Assembly (NCBI GenBank): GCA_023101725.1 | Contig: JALJCO010012637.1 | Location: forward strand, 496,001-560,000 | Direction of reading: 5' to 3' | Length of the DNA: 64,000 bases | Origin: Atherinomorus stipes | Taxonomy: Eukaryota > Chordata > Actinopteri > Atheriniformes > Atherinidae | Shown: positions 23,653-35,588 of the stretch, piece after piece | How the letters are laid out: each line of letters begins with the position of its first letter | How positions within the stretch are numbered: position 1 is the first letter of the stretch | Notes under the pieces: model-generated | Told to the model about the DNA's origin: nothing | Databases searched by the model: none | What the model saw: the letters and a program-made list of their open reading frames with translations, nothing else | Translations under genes and position numbers: made by a program

Positions 23653-25276
23653 AAAAATATGCGTTTCAGTGTCGTTAAGATGGCAAACCAACATTCATTA
23701 TGTGCATTTCTCGAGTTTTCACTGCCCAGCGACGTCCCAAGGCTGAGAAATCGCACCATGCAACTATCTCCATCTGGGCGTGGCATGATGTTGCAGCTGA
23801 GTATTGGTTATGCACCATGTCACATGCTAGCAAACAGAAATACACACAGCGGGTGTTTTGAATGTGCATCATGGTGGATTCGGCAAAGAAACGCAAGAAA
23901 ACATTATTGGTGGAAAGAGGAAAAGAAAGAGAAGAAGGGACAGAGCAAGAGTCAGAATAAGACGGTATTTTACTGGCTGAAATAAGCTCACAGTACAGGC
24001 AGGATGCAAGATGGATGCCAGTTTACTCTAGAGATCGGTTAAAAACAGAGCTGAATTTCCCAATTGGTATTAATAAAGTAAAGTTTATTAGTATTATTAT
24101 CAAGACCAGATCCAGAGTTCTGGCCTCTTCTCTAGGGAGAGACCAGATCCAGAGCCCTGGCTCAGTGGCTGCATTTAAATGTGAGTTTTAATGGAGGAAA
24201 TTTGATAAAGTTTTTGAATAATATTCTGATGCTTAGCTGGTGTTGAAATGTTGGCATGTTGGCAGCTGAACTACATTCATACTTTAGATGATCAGCCACG
24301 AACCATGTGAGCTTTGTAGAATTTATGATGTTTCTTGCGATAATTTATTTCTAAAAATGCTGATTTCCTTGCCATCTTCCCTTTTTTTAATTACTTTCTA
24401 ACCTAACTCATCTGTTTGTTTTAAATCTTTCCTTTTGTAGTTACAACAATGTACTTAATGAGAAATAACAGAAAAATGCTTCTTTGGAAGTTAACTTTTA
24501 TCAGTTTTTTAAATTATTATTTCCATAGAAATGAATAAAAAGAATATTTTTTTTCCTTCTTTTTCATTTAAGACTTTTTTTTAAAGTTGAGGTTATTGTG
24601 GTGAAATGATCAAAATCTTAGAAAGTAATAACATAATGTAAATTCACTTTTAACATGACATGGTGAATATGGCTCTGGAAGGTTTAGTTCCACAACTTTC
24701 AATTACAAACACAATAGTCAGTTATTACTGGATTGAAATAATAATTTCTCAGAGCCACATTTCCATAAGACACAAAAACAAACCAGAAACGAAGCTCTTG
24801 TCTTCCAGCGGCTTCATCTTGTTTCTTAGATAGAAAAGAAGCCATTACCATTCATCACCATTCAGCATTTTCTAGCTGCAGCACATTTTTAATGTTACAT
24901 TTAAAAAATGACAAAGCATAGTGTGACTATTGGTGTTTTCTGACAGTGAGCGGTTCAAGGTGATTTACAGCGACTGTACCGTCTGAATGATACAAGTTTT
25001 TATCTTCAGAACAGACAGATCAATGAAGGGAATCCATATTGGAGCGACACCAGCTTCCAAGGCTGATTTATGATACTGTATCCCAAAACTTCCTCACTGT
25101 GTCATATTGCTGTCAAGTCAAACTCTAACTGAGGTTTTTATTGATTCTTATCCACACAGTTATGTGCTGCGCATGTAAAACATGTTAGCCTGGTTTCAGA
25201 AACCTGGATATGATCTGAGCTGGAACACATGGCTGATGGGGTGGGATATTGTTGCACACATAATTAGAGATATGAA
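23653..25276. other. intronic sequence, little recognised
   Basis: A local duplication of gaccagatccagag occurs at 24104 and 24144, and the same words occur at 21803. The rest is AT-rich and featureless to my reading. Confidence 0.45.
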
Positions 25277-25539
25277 TAACCCAGGGTTCCCACGTGTCCT
25301 GGAAAACCTGGAAAATGACTGAACATTTTTCCAGTCTAGGAAAATGCATGGAAAATGAGAAAAAGAGTAAAAAGTCCTGGAAAAGCTAGAGTTGTCCTGG
25401 AGAATATTTTTTTCCAGGACAACAATAATATATGTTTGTGAAAAGAAGGAGGTGTAGTGCTCACTGGGTCAAGTCTGAAGCAACAATGGCTCAATAGAAA
25501 ATAAACCAGCAGGTGCGCATCAAACTTGTGGCCGAAAAA

Positions 25540-25730
25540 CATTAAAAAGAAAAAACGATGAGTTGAGGCACTCTGGATTTGCAGGTGACTGATTTGATTC
25601 ATGCACCAACGCTTTTCAGGTGTTAAGCCCTCTTTACCCTGATGAAACAGCCGAAACGTGTTGGTGTGTGAATAAAATCAGTCACCTGCAAATCCAGAAT
25701 GCCTCAACTCATCTTTTTTCTTTTTAACAT
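25540..25730. repeat. foldback (inverted repeat with ~73-bp arms)
   Basis: The arms 25540-25612 and 25655-25730 are near-perfect inverses, sharing gatgagttgaggca and ctggatttgcaggtgactga. The loop contains ctgatgaaacagccgaaac, discussed as a finding. Confidence 0.85.
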
Positions 25731-25745
25731 TTATGTTTGTTTTAA

Positions 25746-26600
25746 GCTGCTTCATCTCCATTTTGTTTCTACTTGGTCGCTGCTTCGACTCTACTTCGTC
25801 ACTACTTCGTCTCTACGACTTATCTACTTCGTCACTATCTACTTTGTCTCTACTTCTTCACTACTACTTCTCTACTTCGTCTCTACTTTGTCTCTGCTTC
25901 GTCGCTGCTTCGTCTCTACTTCGTCTCTACGTCGTCTCTACGTCGTCTCAACGTCGTCTCTACGTCGTCTCTACGTCGTCTCTACGTCGTCTCTACGTCG
26001 TCTCTACGTCATCTCTGATTTGTCTCTACTTCTTCTCTACTACTTCTCTACTTCATCACTGCTTTGTCTCTACTTCATCTCTGCTTCGCGCTGCTTCGTC
26101 CCTACTTCGTCCCTACTTCTTCTCTACTATTTCTCTACTATTTCTCTACTTTGTCACTGCTTCGTCTTTGTTTCATCTACTTTGTCGCTTCTTCGTCTCT
26201 ACTTTGTTTCTGCTTCCTTGCAGCTTCGTCGCTGCTTCATCGCTGTTTTGGCTCTACTTCGTCACTGCTTCATCTCTGCTTCATCCCAGCTTTGTCTCCA
26301 CTTCGTTGCTCCTTCATCTCTACTTTGTCTCTACTTCATCGCTGCTTCGTCGATGCTTCATCTCTACTTCAACACTACATCGTCACTGCTTCATAGCTGC
26401 TTCATCGTTGCCTCATTGCTGCTTCATTGCTGTTTTGGCTCTACTTCATCGCTGCTTCGTCGATGCTTCATCTCTACTTCAACACTACATCGTCACTGCT
26501 TCATAGCTGCTTCATCGTTGCCTCATTGCTGCTTCATTGCTGTTTTGGCTCTACTTTGTCGCTGCTTCGTAGCTGCTTCGTCTCTACTTTGTCGCTGCTG
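25746..26600. repeat. 11-bp minisatellite (tctctacttcg), ~77 units, with 110-bp higher-order repeat
   Basis: The unit tctctacttcg and close variants (tctctacgtcg, tcgctgcttca, and so on) repeat with an 11-bp period. The block 25925-26010 is nearly homogeneous. At 26333-26442 a 110-bp block (10 units) is duplicated in tandem almost exactly. Because 11 is not a multiple of 3 and the unit has no stop in any sense frame, all three plus frames are open (up to 304 codons). The protein reading (SLLRLYFVSTS repeats) is an artefact. Confidence 0.95.
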
Positions 26601-26679
26601 TGGAATTTCTTAGTCTTTATTAGTCCTGAAAATGTCCTGGAAAGGTCAACTTCAAGAAAAGAGTGGGAACCCTGTAACC

Positions 26680-28010
26680 AGGTGTCCCAGTTAAACACTG
26701 GAAGGGAAGTAAATAGTCAGCATTTTATTTTTACCCTCTCTTTCTCATAGATCACTTTACGATATGTTTCTTACACAGACTCACTTCTTACACCGTGTAT
26801 CAGCTTTTCTATATGATTACACAGCAATGAGTAAATGAAGTTATGCCCGGGGACATGTCAATAAATGAAGGGGCTGGAGGTCAAAAGCCAGCCATTCTTC
26901 TGGAGGCTGACCCCACCAACAGCTGAGCCCCAGCAGCCTTCAGGTCACTGATATAGTTGAGATGGTAAAGACAAAAATCAGTTGCTAGAAAGCAGCATCC
27001 CTTCCATTTTCTCCAACTAGCAGTAAAGTCCTTCCGTCATATTTACATAATAAATTTATGATTTGTGCATACATTATTAAGGCTCCATCTTTAGGAAATA
27101 TTATGTTCATTTTCACTGCTTTTCAGATGATATTTAAATCTACCTGCCTGTGTCTGCAGCTGACATGGATGAGTGCAAATTTCATGATGAAAACAAAATC
27201 TTCATCTTTGGTCAGAATAGCAACCCAGTGCTCTCTGTCCTTTGCTTTGTTGATTGTAAGGTTTTATTGATTGTTTATAAATGCCTGCATCCCTTGTGTC
27301 CATCATACCTCAGTGATCAGTGCAGATTTACACGCAGTCCAAAGCTTAGACATCAGCTGATCACTTCCTACTGCTTATGAGTGAGATCTTTTCCATCACT
27401 GGGTCTAAGTCCGCACGTAAAACTTTGTTCTCCTCGCAGGCTTTCAAATAATTCACCTGGTCCGGGTTTGCTTCAAAGTTTTTGATTTTGCAAAGTGAAC
27501 TGCTCTGTTTATGTTTTATTGCTGCCATGTGTTTAATAGTGATGTTTTCTCATTTCATATGTAGGTCAACAGTTGTTGTTTTTAATCGTGCTACAATTTA
27601 AATTGAACTGAATGTAGGATTCATGCATGGACGAGACAGTTTTTAGCTTTAACTTTCATGTCAAAGGGTGTAATAAATAGACAAATAAACCTTTCATGTT
27701 TGTTCTGCTCATCTTCACCCTTTTACACATCTGAAATAAACTATTTAATTCATGGTTTAGATTCTCTCAGAACCCCTGGAGGCACAGTCAGCAAGGAGTA
27801 ACAAGGTGCCTTTGAGACCTCTAAAAACAAACACACCTTCATCTTTCTGACTTTTAACCTCGTGGTTTAGAGCACAGACTGGAGACAAGATCTGCATCCT
27901 CAGGCTCAATACCGTTTTTTTTTTTTTTTATAATAACTGAAATCAGATACAGGCAATGTGAAGTGAGAAACTTTATGTTTGCAAATACTGTAAGTACAAC
28001 TTAGCATAAT
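26680..28010. other. intronic sequence with a possible LINE remnant
   Basis: It is mostly unique. A run of T lies at 27916-27929. See the LINE remnant entry. Confidence 0.4.
27235..27345 (+). pseudogene. possible L2-type LINE reverse-transcriptase C-terminal remnant
   Basis: One frame reads VLLIVYKCLHPLCPSYLSDQ, resembling the ILLLTYKALHGLAPSYLSDL-like block near the end of RTs of L2/Rex-type LINEs. The surrounding sequence does not align to an RT in my reading, so it is a short relic at best. Confidence 0.4.
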
Positions 28011-28018
28011 ATATTTAA

Positions 28019-29243
28019 AGGTACAGTATGTCAGAATTACTGACATCTAGTGGCAAAGATGGGTATTTGAAAGAAAATATTTTTTTCTTTTAAATTACTT
28101 CACATTCCAAGCACTGTTGTAAATTTATGGTGGCCATTAGTGGTCAAAATTCTCCCAGACATAAAGATGTTTTCATCTGTGAGTGGATCCAGTGTGTCAT
28201 GTGCAGCTGACTGTACTATGGAAAACTATTTTTCATGTCTTTCAAGGCATTACTGAATCCCAAACAGTCTCTAACTCCTATAGGGAGCCGAAGTCACGCC
28301 CCTCTACTTCCGCACTATGGGACCTGAGGGACGAAAAGATATGAATGGAAGTCAATGAGGAGAAAATAATTCTCTTCTGGTCCCAGTCGTTCTCTTTCAT
28401 GGATTCCAGATATGTTGGTTATGAATTTAAATGAAAATTTTCGTGCAAAGAAAAGACAAAATACTGCCAAGATTTTCGATAATTTCAGGATTTACTTGAA
28501 GCCACTTTGTGGACTACAACTGTCGCCGCAACTGATGACGTCGCTCCCTGCGACGGCCGTGAATGAGATCGGACATCATTCCATCGGCGTAATGGAAAAC
28601 CCCAACATTTCCTGGCTTAAAATGGTTCTCACCTCTGTTCATGCTCTTTTTCCTGTTCTTGAAAAAAAATGTTAAAAAGCGGTGACGTGTTGGAGTAAAA
28701 TCACAATGGTAGCGTACTCAGGCAGCTGCTGACGCATGTCGCTTGCGACGAGAGCTGTAGTCCACAAAGTGGTTTCAAGTAAATCCTGAAATAAATCTAA
28801 AATCTTCGCGGTGTTTCATTTTTTCTTTGAGCGAAAAATTTTCATTTAAATCCATAACCAACATATCTGGAATCCAGGACAGAGAACAACTGGGACCAGA
28901 AGATAATTTTCTCCTCATTTTTTTGTCTCTTAGGTCCCATGAAGCGGAAGTAGAGGGGCGGGACTTCGACTCCCTATAAAACAAAGCTGGTACTGCAGTT
29001 TTAAAGAGGGTTCTCAGTTCACACACATTGTTTTGTCCATTCAGGGACACCGTAGTAAAAATGGTGGAACAAATATGGCAGCCTCCATATATGTGCACCT
29101 TCCAGCAGTAGATATAAATGACTCATTCTAAGAAAATAAACACATAATTCTAGTGCAGCGATTACACATCAATAGAAACACAGCTTTGAATTATTTATCA
29201 CATTTTTCTCCCACTGACCTTTGATTTTCTACATACTGTACCT
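28019..29243. mobile_element. TTAA-flanked MITE, 1225 bp including a nested MITE
   Basis: Perfect 13-bp ends aggtacagtatgt and acatactgtacct have TTAA on both sides (28015-28018 and 29244-29247). Near the left end is gacatctagtggcaaag, common in such fish elements. It is interrupted by 28283-28974. Confidence 0.82.
28283..28974. mobile_element. long-arm inverted-repeat MITE nested in the TTAA MITE, 692 bp
   Basis: Arms of about 240 bp (28283-28530 and 28735-28974) are inverse copies, starting gggagccgaagtcacgccc and ending gggcgggacttcgactccc. TATA is present on both sides (28279-28282 and 28975-28978). The opposing ORFs at 28412-28675 (+) and 28775-29098 (-) are arms of the palindrome, not genes. 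Confidence 0.85.
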
Positions 29244-29439
29244 TTAAACAAAAAAGTATAGAGAACCAAGTTCTAACGTCAGTACTTAAAAACTTGGGTT
29301 TGGGGCACTGATTGGCAGCAATTTGAAAATCTCATTAAGAATTATTTTATTCACATTGGACCATAGAAAATATTAGCTACTAGAAGTGAGATATTTTGCT
29401 ATTTTTGATAAACATTTGTTCATTTTGAATGTAATCCAG

Positions 29440-30245
29440 CAGCAAATCTCAAAACAACTGGAACAGGAGCAGCAAACAGCTGGACTAATATTGATACTAA
29501 TAACAGCTGGAGCATGATGATCGGGTTTAAAAAGAGCACCCTTAGAGAAGCAGAGCCTCTTACAAATAAAGATGAGTAGAGGTTCAGTAATCTACTGAAA
29601 GCTAGGTTTGAAAATTGTGAAGCAATTACAGAATAACATCAAAATATATGTGAAGACATCTGTGTGCGTGATTTAGATTAATATTGGATCCCATCCTCAG
29701 GCCCTCGGGCAGCCCTGCATTTAAAAACAAGGTTGTCATGGAAATCCCTGCATGGGCTTAACAACACTCACATAAATTATTCCCAAGTTCATCCACAAAT
29801 GCAGGTTAAAGATCAATCATTCATGAAGATGATCTGGAAAAAACCTTCATCTTCTTTGGACCAAAGTGAATTTAAAAAGGCTTGAGGCAAAATAGAAAAC
29901 TGTTCTGTGGTCAGACAAATTGAAATTTGAAATTAATTTGACAAATCATAGAGGGCTTATTGTCCAGAGCAAAGAGGATAATGACCATCTGGCCTGTTAC
30001 CAGAGTTCAGTTTGAAAGCCTGTATACAGTATCTGATAGAGGTGCGTTAGAACAGGCGACTTGCACATCTGGAAAGGCTCCATCATCACTGAAAGGTTTT
30101 AAAGTAGCGTATCATCTAGATGGCATCAAAGGCAGGTCTCAGTTCCAAGATGTTTGTGTATTGTTGTTAAATGAGGACAGAATGACACACAGAGGTAGAC
30201 GTGGCCCTGTCCCGACCTTTCTGAGATGTGTTGCCATCATTTCAA
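29440..30245 (+). pseudogene. Tc1-like transposon relic
   Basis: Plus-strand nucleotide words match a common fish Tc1 family: gcatgggctta, catccacaaatgcaggtta, gaaaactgttctgtggtcag and acttgcacatctgg, in the expected order. Frames are broken many times and the ends are not clear. Another piece of the same family is at 50115-50165. Confidence 0.7.
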
Positions 30246-30349
30246 GATGTTTTTCAGGAATTTGGCATGTTTTCTGTATCTGCAACTTGTTGTATTCTGT
30301 TTCACACAGTGATCCAAACTTTAATTTATATATATGACACGTTGTTATT

Positions 30350-31030
30350 GCATTAGGACGGACAGCAGTGGGAAAATGCAGAGAAATACAGTAAACAGGC
30401 CTGGGAAATACTCAACATTATAAGGCTTTTTCCTTTTTTGTAATGCTCTGAGTGCATCTTGTGAAATTTTGTCAGTGGCACCAGTTCTTTAAGTCGGTGC
30501 AGTTCTACAACGGAGCTTCAGGAACACTCTTCTTCCACTTGGCGCGGTGATAATGATGATGGAGCGTGCTCTTTAAGGCTGCGTTTATTCTCCTCATTTA
30601 TTTGACCTCTGTGCTGACACAGCAGGGCGATTAATCACAAAATGCAGGATCATCCACAAAAAGTTCCACACTGACTCAGGTTGTGTTGCACCACATAATG
30701 CTGTTTGCAGTATTAGTAACACAGCAATATTGTGGGGGTTTCATGAGTTTTTGGCCAATGCAGCTTAAATCAGCTGCTTCATTCCAAGATGTTGAGCCTG
30801 TATGATAATCGGACCTAACTGGGAATTTCTGCTGCTTAAACTCATTGTTAAATAAACTGATTCAGGGCATCTGCATCAGAACTTTGCTTCGTTTACCACC
30901 CAGAGGACTCAAAAGTGGACATGATCGATATGAAACCATAAAGTAGCTTGAAAATACTTTGAAATAATTCTGTATTTAAAGCCCTGACAGTGTTCGTCTG
31001 AGTACCTGACTGGTTTGCTGACCAGCTCTC
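30350..31030. other. intronic sequence, nothing recognised
   Basis: Unique-looking sequence without ORFs of note. Confidence 0.45.
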
Positions 31031-31034
31031 CCAG

Positions 31035-31250
31035 GCCCCTTTCCCACCGAGCTGGTTGCAGGGCTGGTTTGGAGCCAGAGCCAGACCGGTTCTTTGGTTT
31101 TCCACCACCTAAACACCGGCTCCTGGCTTCCAAAACTGGTTCTACACAGGCACCATCTTTTTTGCTGGACTAGAGTGAAGAACCAGTTCACATAGCTTGC
31201 GTCAGGGGCGGGGTTAACTGGTCCGAGGAGGAGACCCGTTGTTTCGGACT
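31035..31250. mobile_element. accggttcttt-rich fish MITE
   Basis: Words cccaccgagctggttgc, agggctggtttggagcc, ttctttggttttccacc and gaaccagttcac are characteristic of a palindromic fish MITE I have seen often but cannot name. The ends are approximate. Confidence 0.55.
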
Positions 31251-31259
31251 CAGAGTTTT

Positions 31260-32365
31260 GCATAAAGAGTATATCATCCACTAGTCCTGGTTTCAGTGTT
31301 CATTGTTTCTTAATCATATAAGCAGCAATAGAAAAATTTCCTTCACTGGTTGGGTGCCAGTGAAGCACAACGCTGAGCCTCACGGGTCATCATGGTGCCG
31401 AACTGTCTCAGCAAAACATTTGTCATGTCCACAAAATTTAATAAAATTCTTATTCTTACCCATGACCCACCCACACCTGTAAAATCCATGGTATTTTTAC
31501 CCCCAACAAGCAGGTAAAACAACCTGCTGCAGGACTCTGCTTTGAGCAGCTACAGAGGACGATGACTGCAGCTGCTTACCAACGTAGCAAAGTAGCAAGT
31601 TAGTGAATAAAAAGCTTCGAAACGTATTTGAGGATCAGAATAGGCATATGAATCAATCATTGACTCACTCACTGCATCTATTTTCCACTTTCATCCATCT
31701 CAGGGTCATGGGGTTTCTGGAAATATCCACGTATTTGTTCAGTTTATTTATTCATTTTTAAATCTTACCACCTGAACCTGCCTCAACCAGACAGAAGGTG
31801 AGAAACACCAACTTCAGTTGCACACAACAAAGAATAAAGTGAAATGAAAAATAAATACTAAATAAAATGTTGAAAATAGTGGGAAAATTCGTTTATGAAG
31901 AAAAACAATATGAAAAAACACTTAAAGCATCGATAAAAAAATTATTACAGAAACAAATTTTCAGGAAGAAAATAATATAGAAACATACAAAATGTAATCA
32001 ATAACTTCGTCAATTCTTATTGGGAAATTTGGCTCTGCATTTTACTCATCTTTAGTAGATGTTTACTACAGAACAGTGGGCTGCTGGGCAGCAGTTGTGA
32101 GGGATTAGGAGTCTCACTCAGGGGTCCTTTGTGATTCGGCTCTGTTGCAAGGCCTGGAACTTGAACCTGGTTCCTCCAGACCCAAATAAGTGTGGAGGAA
32201 TATTATATTACTGTGGAAATTATATAGAAATGCATGATTAAAAAAAGAATGAGACATTAAAGAATGTATGTTGAAATAAATGTATATTTTACAACAAAAA
32301 ATCCAGCAACCCCCCCACCCCTCAAAACTGGTTTGGTCCCGCCCATCTGGCATATTCCAGATAGC
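31260..32365. other. AT-rich intronic sequence
   Basis: A-rich stretches lie at 31840-31990. A short fragment tctcagggtcatgggg at 31699 resembles the SINE-like repeat at 50628. Nothing else is recognised. Confidence 0.4.
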
Positions 32366-32745
32366 AGCAGTAATGGCTTAACTTTGTTTTTATGATAAAT
32401 TTTCTAAATGCAGGTTTTGAAAACTGTCAGAATCTCCTTAAATAAGGAGGTTAGATGGGGTTGTGATGGATCTGGTTCACCGCTTAGACACAACACCTGC
32501 ATGCCCAAATTAAGCTTCTCTCATCCAGATAAGGCTAAAAAGGGATTTTTTTAAAATAACAGCAGTAATAACTTTGTTTCTGGATGCTGGATGATAAAAA
32601 CTTAAATCTAAGTCTTGAAAATGATCAGAAACTTTGTAAATAAGGAGAAAAAAGTGGATTTTGGTGGATCTGGTTCACCACCGGAACAATATGCTGGAAA
32701 TCAGCTTCTATCACAGCTTCTCTCTTGATAATTAGTCAAAGACTT
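32366..32745. repeat. degenerate tandem duplication, period ~188 bp
   Basis: Two diverged copies share taactttgttt, gttttgaaaa, aaataagga and tggatctggttcacc in the same order (first around 32366-32555, second around 32556-32745). They are old and non-coding. Confidence 0.6.
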
Positions 32746-32749
32746 TCCC

Positions 32750-34460
32750 AGATAGTGTTTTACTGATCGTTCACATGTGTGGGGATGAAACTGTAGGAAA
32801 CAATTGAACCAAACTCTCTGGGTGCTCAGCACCCCTCAACCTCTGGTCCTGGAAGCACCTCAGATATTTGATTTTTGTCCATACAGAGTCTTTGATGCAT
32901 CATCGTAAAGCCTAATTATTCACTTTTTACCTCTGCAGCCATAGCCATCTGTGTTTCAGAAATGTATGTGTTGAGTTATGTTAATAACATGATGGAGACA
33001 GGTCACTTATGCGCTTCGTAAATGAATGTAATCACTGAGGAGAGGGATGTGCCTAAGTGCGTCTCTGCCAGTAGATAATACCCCCTGACTTGTTTCACCA
33101 ACAGTAGATATCCTGCTAACCACACAATCCCTTTAATTTGGTGTTTGTTTCCCTTCCTGTCCTCACCCGGGCACCCTGGGCCAGATTACGCAGCTGAAAC
33201 TGGCACCGACTTGAAATAAACGCTGCACCTTTCACCCACAGCAAAGAAGCCCGAGCGGATGTCTGAGTGTTGCTTCGCTGTAAAAGCTTCAGACCAGAGC
33301 GAATGTGGGCGTGGGCTTTTAGATGTTTGTGCAGGAAGCTGAATAAGTCATTCAGGGTTTAAAGATGAAGGGATTTAGATGAGGAGGCTTTACTATTTTT
33401 TTGTTTTTATCTCTGGAGGCTGCGTACAAACAGAGCAGAAGAAAGGCAGTAAAAAGAGATACAAAGGGATTTAGAGGAGACAAGGGCTCTGCTTTGCTCT
33501 GAGGAGATAAACTTGAGGAAAGAGGAGCTTTCCTTACAGAAGGCCGATGAGAACTTGAATTATTTTGTATTCTCACTGAATATAAGGGGAATTTTTTCAG
33601 CATACAAGCGGCTTGTTTACTGAAAATAGAATGGGCTTTGTAGAACTACGCTAAACAGAAGCAATTTAAAAACTACATTTCATCTCTGTCTGGAGGTCTA
33701 GAGGTGATGATTCCTGTTAAAGAGAAAGCAGGATGTCAGACCTCAACCAGTTTCAGACAAAAAAAAAATTACATTTCCATCACCTGATTTTGTAATGTTA
33801 AAGATTTACTTTGCCGCAAGCCACTAAAAGGAAGGCTATTCTCGTTACTTCACTTCAGTTACACAAAAACTGCTGCCTGAATGTGGTATGGGAAAGATGA
33901 TCCTTTCCACTTGTTAAGTGGAAATTACCAGTGTGTTGGGTTCAAGTGATTTGTTGTCGTAATGAAGTTAAACACTATCTTCGACTGACTAGCTAGCTAG
34001 CTGCTAACTAGCATCTGCTCTGAGGACGTAGACCAAACAATAACCGTGTTTTTTACTAGCAAAGTTTGAATGGCGATGTTATTAAAGTTCTTTATGTCAC
34101 AGAATTTGCAGAAAACTATTAATATGATGCAGTATATCCCAATTAGGATATTTTCGTTGCTCTCCCGCCATGTTGAAAGGTCAAAATTTACCTCATCTGG
34201 GCAACGCGGGATGTCATAAAGTTTTTCCAGCTTTCCAGTGGAAATTATGACATGAGTGGGTGTTCAAGTGCAATTTTGATGTCGGACTTTGGTATTTATA
34301 CGATACCACATGAACGCAGCATTAGTCATAACTGATCTTTTCAGGTCCCAAATGCCAACAAAATGTTTGGGAAAGACATGAACTACTAAAAAATGCATCA
34401 CCCCCTTCAAAACACGCAAGTTTCTACATTTTATATTTAGTATTTTTGTTTATTTTTCAG
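32750..34460. other. intronic sequence, no recognised gene
   Basis: It contains a possible MITE piece near 34120-34325 (ending acatgaacgcagcatta, the inverse of a word at 22319). The rest is unique-looking. The segment 33100-33260 is GC-richer but lacks a convincing exon. Confidence 0.4.
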
Positions 34461-34465
34461 TTATT

Positions 34466-34719
34466 TGTAGGTCATTTGTCTTTTATTTGTGGTGTTTTTT
34501 TATTTCTTATTATTTTCATGAGCTTATAATTTTTTTTATTTTTTTTCTCTCTTTTTTCCTCTTTTCTTTTTTTTCTTTTTCTTTTTTTTCTCTCTTTTTT
34601 TTTCTTTTTTCTTCTATCCTTTTTTGTCTTTCTTTCTTTTCTTTTCCTTCTTGTAGATCATTTGTCTTTTATTTGTGGTGTTCTTTTTATTTCTTATTAT
34701 TTTCATGAGCTTATAATTG
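34466..34719. repeat. 186-bp direct duplication flanking a pyrimidine tract
   Basis: About 68 bp starting tgtaggtcatttgtctttta (34466) recur at 34652 nearly unchanged. Between them lies a T/C-only tract (34530-34650). The 73-aa ORF across it is low-complexity Phe/Leu/Ser. Confidence 0.85.
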
Positions 34720-35585
34720 AAATCTTTGTTCAGTAACCATTTACAATCTGAGTGATCTTTGAGAAACAACTTTTTGAAACTTCATCTGAACTGTCTGCAC
34801 TTGAACCTCTTTAATTTATTCTGCTTAACTCTATCAGAGACGACCTTTGCAGAGATAATGTTTACATATTCTACTATAATTTGATGAGTTTAGAGCCACA
34901 GCTGGATTATTCCAAAGGGATATTTGTTTTCATCCTTAAAGTGATTGCTTTTTGTGTTTTTGTTTTGTTTGTTTTTTGGTTTTTTCTCCTAGGCAAGTCT
35001 GAAACTTTTTAATTTGTGCCATCTTTGTTTATTCACATCTTAAATTTCTCCAGTGGCTCAGACTATTTACATGTAGATTGACCTTGTGGTTGCAGATACA
35101 CTCATTCATTATAAGTATTCAATTCCTGAGCAGAGGGCGAAAAATTTGACGCAGGGCTCGAAGTGTTTATCTGTATGTGCCACAACATTATTTGTTTGAA
35201 ATTTTTAAATCCAGTCCTCAAGCCATCATGTAAATCTGCTTGTTTTTTAAAGGAAAACATATTAAAAGCAGCATGTATAATCCACATTATCAATATGTTT
35301 CTTTTCTTACCAAAAAACATACCAGACCATATCCGTCCTTGCACCCGCTGTGTCAAGGCCAAATCCTGTTTAACCCTTAAAGAGTTAAGAGTTGCGTTAA
35401 GGTGCAGTAAGAGAAAAGCAACCCATTCACTGACTTCAGTTTGCTGACAGAGCAAGATGTCTTGGAAATGAAGTGAAATGAAGCCTGAGCATTTTTCCCC
35501 GTCATTTAAGACAGTTATTGCAATATATGTTTTACTATTGCAGCTTCAATAACACCCTATAGTTTGTAATTGAGTTATATCAACT
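34720..35585. other. intronic sequence, nothing recognised
   Basis: AT-rich unique-looking sequence. The opposed ORFs at 35102-35455 are mutual shadows with no domain. Confidence 0.4.
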
Positions 35586-35588
35586 AAA

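Larger units (their letters stand above)
25282..26674. mobile_element. TIR element (cagggttcccac) hosting a foldback and a minisatellite, 1393 bp
   Basis: Perfect 12-bp inverted ends cagggttcccac and gtgggaaccctg are flanked by direct taacc (25277-25281 and 26675-26679). Both sub-ends contain cctggaaaa words. It has no transposase. The ends resemble hAT-type ends, but the visible duplication is 5 bp rather than 8. Most of the interior is simple repeat. Confidence 0.7.

Noticed and set aside
25699..26613. 304-aa ORF (and 257- and 110-aa ORFs in the other frames), Leu/Ser/Tyr-rich repeats that look like a membrane or surface protein
   Set aside because: It is an 11-bp minisatellite lacking stops in every sense frame; all three frames are equally open and there is no domain or splice context.
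28412..29098. Two convergent ORFs of 87 and 107 aa with related reverse sequence
   Set aside because: They are the two arms of an inverted-repeat MITE.
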